64,000 nucleotides of DNA from CAVPGP01 sp963718065. GTDB lineage: Bacteria > Actinomycetota > Thermoleophilia > Gaiellales > Gaiellaceae. Of this stretch, positions 60,265 to 64,000 are shown piece by piece (the first letter of the stretch is position 1; each line of letters begins with the position of its first letter). Below the pieces are notes generated by a model that worked only from the letters and a program-made list of their open reading frames with translations, had not been told where the DNA came from and did not search any database. The stretch covers positions 128,849 through 192,848 of the forward strand of contig CAVQYE010000012.1 of the NCBI GenBank assembly GCA_963718065.1, read 5' to 3'. A program made the position numbers and the translations under genes.

Positions 60265-60412
60265 TCGCAGAAGTTTCCCTGAACCGGGTCACGCAAACCG
60301 ACGACAGCGTGCGCGACGGCTACGGCAAAGCCGCAGTTGGGCTCCGCGTGGGCGCCGATGGCGTCGGTTCGCGCTGCCGCGAACGTGGGTGCAGCGAACT
60401 AGAGGAGGCGCA

Positions 60413-61510
60413 ATGAAGGCGCTCGTTTACCACGGACCGGGCCAGCGGGCCTGGGAGGACGTGCCGGACCCGACGATCGAGAGCCCGACAGATGCCATCG
60501 TCGCGCATCGACGGCGTCGACGATCTGCGGCACCGACCTCCACATTCTCAAGGGCGACGTGCCGACCTGTGAAGCCCGGAACGATTCTCGGCCACGAGGC
60601 TGTCGGCATCGTCACCGAGATCGGCGACGCAGTGACCACGTTCGAGCGTGGCGACCGCGTGCTCGTCTCGTGCATCACGTCCTGCGGCCGCTGCCGCTTC
60701 TGCAAGGAGGGCCACTACGGACTCTGCACCGGCGGCGGCGGCTGGATCTTCGGCCACCTGATCAACGGCCTCCAGGCCGAGTACGCGCGCGTGCCGTTCG
60801 CCGACACGTCGGTGTACAAGGTGCCGGAGGAGCTGACGCGACGAGCAGGTGCTCTTCCTCGCCGACATCCTGCCGACGGCCTTCGAGGTCGGCGTCCTGA
60901 ACGGCCGCGTCGAGCCGGGCGACACGATCGCGATCGTCGGCGCAGGGCCCATCGGGCTCGCCGCGGTCCTGACGGCGAAGCTGCTACACGCCGGCACACA
61001 TCGTCGCGATCGACCTCGACGACGACCGGCTCGCGCAGCGCGCGCGAGTTCGGAGCGGACGTGACGATCAACAACGGCGACGGCGACCGCGCTCGCACAG
61101 GTCATGGAGTTGACCGACGGCCTCGGCGCGGACGTCGCGATCGAAGCGGTCGGCGTCCCGGACACGTTCGAGCTCTGCACCGAGCTGATCCGCCCGGGTG
61201 GCAGGGTCGCCAACGTCGGCGTCCACGGCCATTCAGTGACGCTTCATCTCGAGACGCTCTGGATCCGCGACGTGACGATCACGATGGGGCTCGTCGACAC
61301 GTTCTCGACCCCGAAGCTGCTGAAGCTGATCGCGGAAGGACAGCTCGACGCCACATCGTTCGCCACGCATCACTTCCCGCTCGCGAGACGATGGCGGCGT
61401 ACGACACGTTCGCCGACGCGGCCAAGACGCACGCGCTCAAGGTCGTGCTGGAGGCTGACCCTGTCGGACATGAGCTGATGAAGAAGGAAGAGGTAGCGAT
61501 TGGCGTCTAG
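60413..61510 (+). CDS. Zinc-dependent alcohol dehydrogenase (several frameshifts)
   Basis: ATG 60413 has AGAGGAGG upstream (MKALVYHGPGQ). Zinc site in GHEAVGIVTEIGDAV, structural zinc cysteines in CGRCRFCKEGHYGLC, and the dinucleotide fold IAIVGAGPIGLAAVL. Shifts near 60500, 60565, 60840, 60990, 61040, 61095 and 61385 spread it over all three frames. The C-terminus (AYDTFADAAKTHALKVVLEA) is typical of the medium-chain family. The exact stop is uncertain: TAG at 61508 in the last frame, or a TGA at about 61463 if one more indel lies there. Confidence 0.8.
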   Translation: MKALVYHGPGQRAWEDVPDPTIESPTDAIVAHRRRRRSAAPTSTFSRATCRPVKPGTILGHEAVGIVTEIGDAVTTFERGDRVLVSCITSCGRCRFCKEGHYGLCTGGGGWIFGHLINGLQAEYARVPFADTSVYKVPEELTRRAGALPRRHPADGLRGRRPERPRRAGRHDRDRRRRAHRARRGPDGEAATRRHTSSRSTSTTTGSRSAREFGADVTINNGDGDRARTGHGVDRRPRRGRRDRSGRRPGHVRALHRADPPGWQGRQRRRPRPFSDASSRDALDPRRDDHDGARRHVLDPEAAEADRGRTARRHIVRHASLPARETMAAYDTFADAAKTHALKVVLEADPVGHELMKKEEVAIGV

Positions 61511-64000
61511 CCTCGCCGGTGCCGCAGCCGACGTCGTCGACGTCATCCTCAAGGATGGCGGGACGCTTCGGCTGCGGCCGCCTGCTCGACCGCCGACGCG
61601 GACGCACTCGTCGCGTTCTTCGGCCGCCTCTCCGAGCGCAGCCGCTATCTGCGCTTCCACGGCATCCAGCGCGTCGACCGCAGCCTCGTCGAGTCTTCGC
61701 TCGATCCGGACTGGGCCGAGCGCGGCGCACTCGTCGGCGCGCTGGCCGACGCCGAAGGCGACGGAGCGCATCGTCGCGCTCGCGAACTACGTCCGTCTGC
61801 GCGATCCCGCCGCGGCCGAGGTGGCGTTCGCCGTCGCCGACGAGGAGCACGGGCGCGGGATCGGGACGCGGCTGCTCGAGCAGCTCGCCGCACGCGCCGG
61901 CGAAGCCGGGATCGAGCGCTTCGTCGCCGAGGTGATGGCCGAGAACCGCGGCGATGCTCGCCGTCTTCGCCGACGCCGGCTTCGAGGTCACGCGCGAGCT
62001 GGAGCAGCGGCGAGGTCGAGCTGCGCTTCCCGATCGCCCCGACGGAGGGCTTCCGCGCCCGCGTCGAGGAGCGCGACCACGTCGCCGTCGTCGCGTCGCT
62101 GCGCCCGTTCTTCACGCCGGCGAGCGTCGCCGTGATCGGCGCGTCGCGCCGCCGCGGCTCGATCGGCGGCGAGCTCTTTCGCAACATCCTCGCGGCCGAC
62201 TTCGCAGGGCGCCGCCTATCCCGTCAACCGAGGCGGCCGAGCCGGTCGCCGGCGTTCGCGCGTACCGCTCGATCGAGGAGATCCGCGACGCCGATCGACC
62301 TCGCGGTGATCTGCCTGCCGGGCGACCAGGTGCTCGAGGCGGCCGAGTCGGCGCTGCGCCACGGCGTGCGCGCGCATTTGCGTCATCTCGGCGGGCTTCG
62401 CCGAGATCGGGCGCGGAGGGCGTGGCGCGGCAGGAGCAGCTGCTCGCGCTCGTCCGGGCGCACGGCGCGCGGCTCGTCGGGCCGAACTGCCTCGGCATCG
62501 CCGTCCCGGCGATCGGCCTGAACGCGACGTTCGCGCCGCGCGCGCTGCCGCCGGGACGGATCGGCTTCTCGTCGCAGAGCGGCGCGCTCGGGCTCGCGCT
62601 GCTCGAGAAGGCCGCCGAGCGGCGGCTCGGCTTCTCCTCCTTCGTCTCGATCGGGAACAAGGCGGACGTCTCGTCGAACGACCTGCTCGAGTGGTGGGAG
62701 GACGACGCGGACACCGATGTCGTGCTCCTCTACCTCGAGTCGTTCGGCAACCCGCGCAAGTTCGCGCGCATCGCCCGCCGCGTCGCACGGCGGAAGCCGA
62801 TCCTCGCGCTCAAGGCCGGGACGACGCGGCGCCGGCGCGCGGGCCGCGAGCTCGCACACCGCGGCGCTCGGCCGGCTCGGACGCAGCGGTCGACGCGCTG
62901 TTCCGCCAGGCGGGCGTGATCCGCGCGCGCACGCTCGAGGAGCTCGTCGACGTCGCGACGCTCCTCGTCGAGCCAGCCGCTGCCCCGTGGCCGGCGCGTC
63001 GCCGTGATCACGAACGCCGGCGGGCTCGGCATCCTCTGCGCCGACGCCTGCGAGGCGGCGGGGCTCGAGCTGCCGGAGCTCACCGAGGAGACGCGCGCGG
63101 CGCTCGCGGCGGTCCTGCCGGCCGAGGCGAGCCTCGCGCAACCCGGTCGACCTGCTCGGCTCGGCGACGGCGGAGACCTACGCAGGCGCGTCCTGCCGCT
63201 CGTCCTCGCAGATCCGCGGGATCGACGCGGTGATCGTGCTCTTCGTCCCGCCGGTCGTCGCCGGGCGCCGAGGAGGTCGCGGCCGCGATCCGGAGCGCGT
63301 CGAGCGCAGACCGGGACCGACAAGCCGGTGCTCGCGGTCGTGATCAGCGCCGAGCGGCACACCTGCGCGCGCTGCGCGAGCGAGACGTCGCCGTCGCGAC
63401 GTTCGCGTATCCGGAGTCCGCCGCGCGCGCCCTCGGGCTCGCGGCCGATCGCGCCGAGTGGCTGCGTCGTCCGGCCGGCACCGTGCCGGAGCTCGACGGC
63501 GTCGACACGGCGGCCGCGCGACGCGCTCGTCGACGGACGCGCTCGCCGGCGCCGACGACGTCTGGCTCGACCCGGCCGCAGACGCGCGACGCTGCTCGAC
63601 GCGTACGGCGTGCCGCTCGTCCCGGAGCACATCGCCGCGACGTCGACGAGGCGGTCGCGGCGGCCGCGCGAGCTCGGCTATCCCGTCGTCGTGAAGACGG
63701 CGGCAGCCGGCGCGCACAAGACCGAGAGCGGCGGCGTCGCGCTCGACCTCCGCGACGAGGACGCAGGTGCGCGCCGCGGTCGAGCGCATCGGCGGCCCGG
63801 TGCTCGTGCAGCCGATGCTCGACCGGCGGCACCGAGCTCCTGGCCGGGCGTCGTGCAGGACCCGGTCTTCGGCCCGCTCGTCGCCTTCGGGCCCGGCGGC
63901 GTGCTCGCCGAGCTGATCGGCGAGCGCGCGGCTTCCGGATCGCGCCGCTGACCGACGTCGACGCCGACGAGCTCGTCCACGGCGGCAAGGCAGGCAAGCC
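61500..64000 (+). CDS. GNAT acetyltransferase fused to ADP-forming acyl-CoA synthetase (partial, many frameshifts)
   Basis: Runs off the window. TTG 61500 has GAAGGAAGAGG in front. Order: GNAT domain (FFGRLSERSRYLRFHG; acetyl-CoA loop HGRGIGTRLLEQLA), CoA-binding domain (FFTPASVAVIGASRRRGSIG), ligase parts (RLVGPNCLGIAVP; IGFSSQSGALGLALLEKAA; AVITNAGGLGILCADACEAAGLE) and an ATP-grasp part (YPVVVKTAAAGAHKTESGG; VFGPLVAFGPGGVLAELIGE). I count well over ten shifts in 2.5 kb. The family includes protein lysine acetyltransferases of the Pat type, in which the synthetase part senses nucleotides, and acetyl-CoA synthetases that yield ATP. In Salmonella Pat the GNAT domain is at the other end. Confidence 0.78.

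Overview
The window is about 70% GC with dense gene packing, frequent ATGA/GTGA start-stop overlaps and GTG/TTG starts. It looks like a high-GC actinobacterium. The mix of a TolB-propeller secreted giant, cyclase-ATPases, an MshEN/PilB ATPase and an SCO4226-like small protein would fit the Thermoleophilia (Gaiellales/Solirubrobacterales); that placement is inference. Many reading frames are broken by single-base indels. In almost every broken gene the net change is exactly +1 nt, and removing one base restores a full-length family member. I read these as sequence errors, not pseudogenes. They become very dense after about 60.5 kb.

Layout. 1-2272 (minus): partial cyclase with tandem domains like mammalian soluble adenylyl cyclase, plus an NTPase. 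2360-11241 (plus): a giant secreted protein of about 2,959 residues with three TolB/PD40 propellers, Ig-like domains, three arrays of a PIAQQ pentapeptide, a PPC-like domain and a gingipain (C25)-like caspase-fold domain. 11254-16803 (minus): a translationally coupled LysR regulator, FtsX-type permease and double ABC ATPase. 16852-16955: two identical hairpins flanking a terminator-like stem. 16969-22562: a cyclic-di-GMP module, in which a PilB-type ATPase and a coiled-coil protein, both with perfect MshEN motifs, flank a GGDEF plus HD-GYP enzyme. 22575-23632: small genes and tRNA-Lys(TTT).

23826-38290: an apparent amino-acid permease/ThrE exporter fusion, a phospholipase-D-like enzyme, an MFS pump and an HdeD-like protein, then an arginine deiminase operon (arcA, arcB, arcC, YfcC-type antiporter). 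The operon continues into a 50-residue membrane protein and a P-type ATPase. The genes fit a stress island: arginine is split to ornithine, ammonia and carbamoyl phosphate, ArcC makes ATP, and an ion-pumping ATPase is encoded directly downstream.

38322-41859: a MocR-like regulator divergent from MFS and EamA exporters, sharing TTGTACTA direct repeats. 41910-46945: a DUF4242-type protein, a second cyclase-ATPase with a zinc ribbon, OsmC, several unrecognised small proteins and a lone receiver domain. 46959-51437: an MFS drug pump, a STAS protein, an ECF sigma factor with a SnoaL-like tail and a malic enzyme. 51444-56423: a ZIP transporter, two coupled ABC-2 exporters, a universal stress protein and a Cys-rich small protein. 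56575-64000: a flavodoxin-like protein, a DUF3068-like or similar membrane protein, a NarL-type two-component pair, a zinc alcohol dehydrogenase and a GNAT/ADP-forming acyl-CoA synthetase that runs off the end. No stretch longer than about 300 bases lacks a gene. The longest gaps (23329-23559, 30420-30638) show no recognisable gene.
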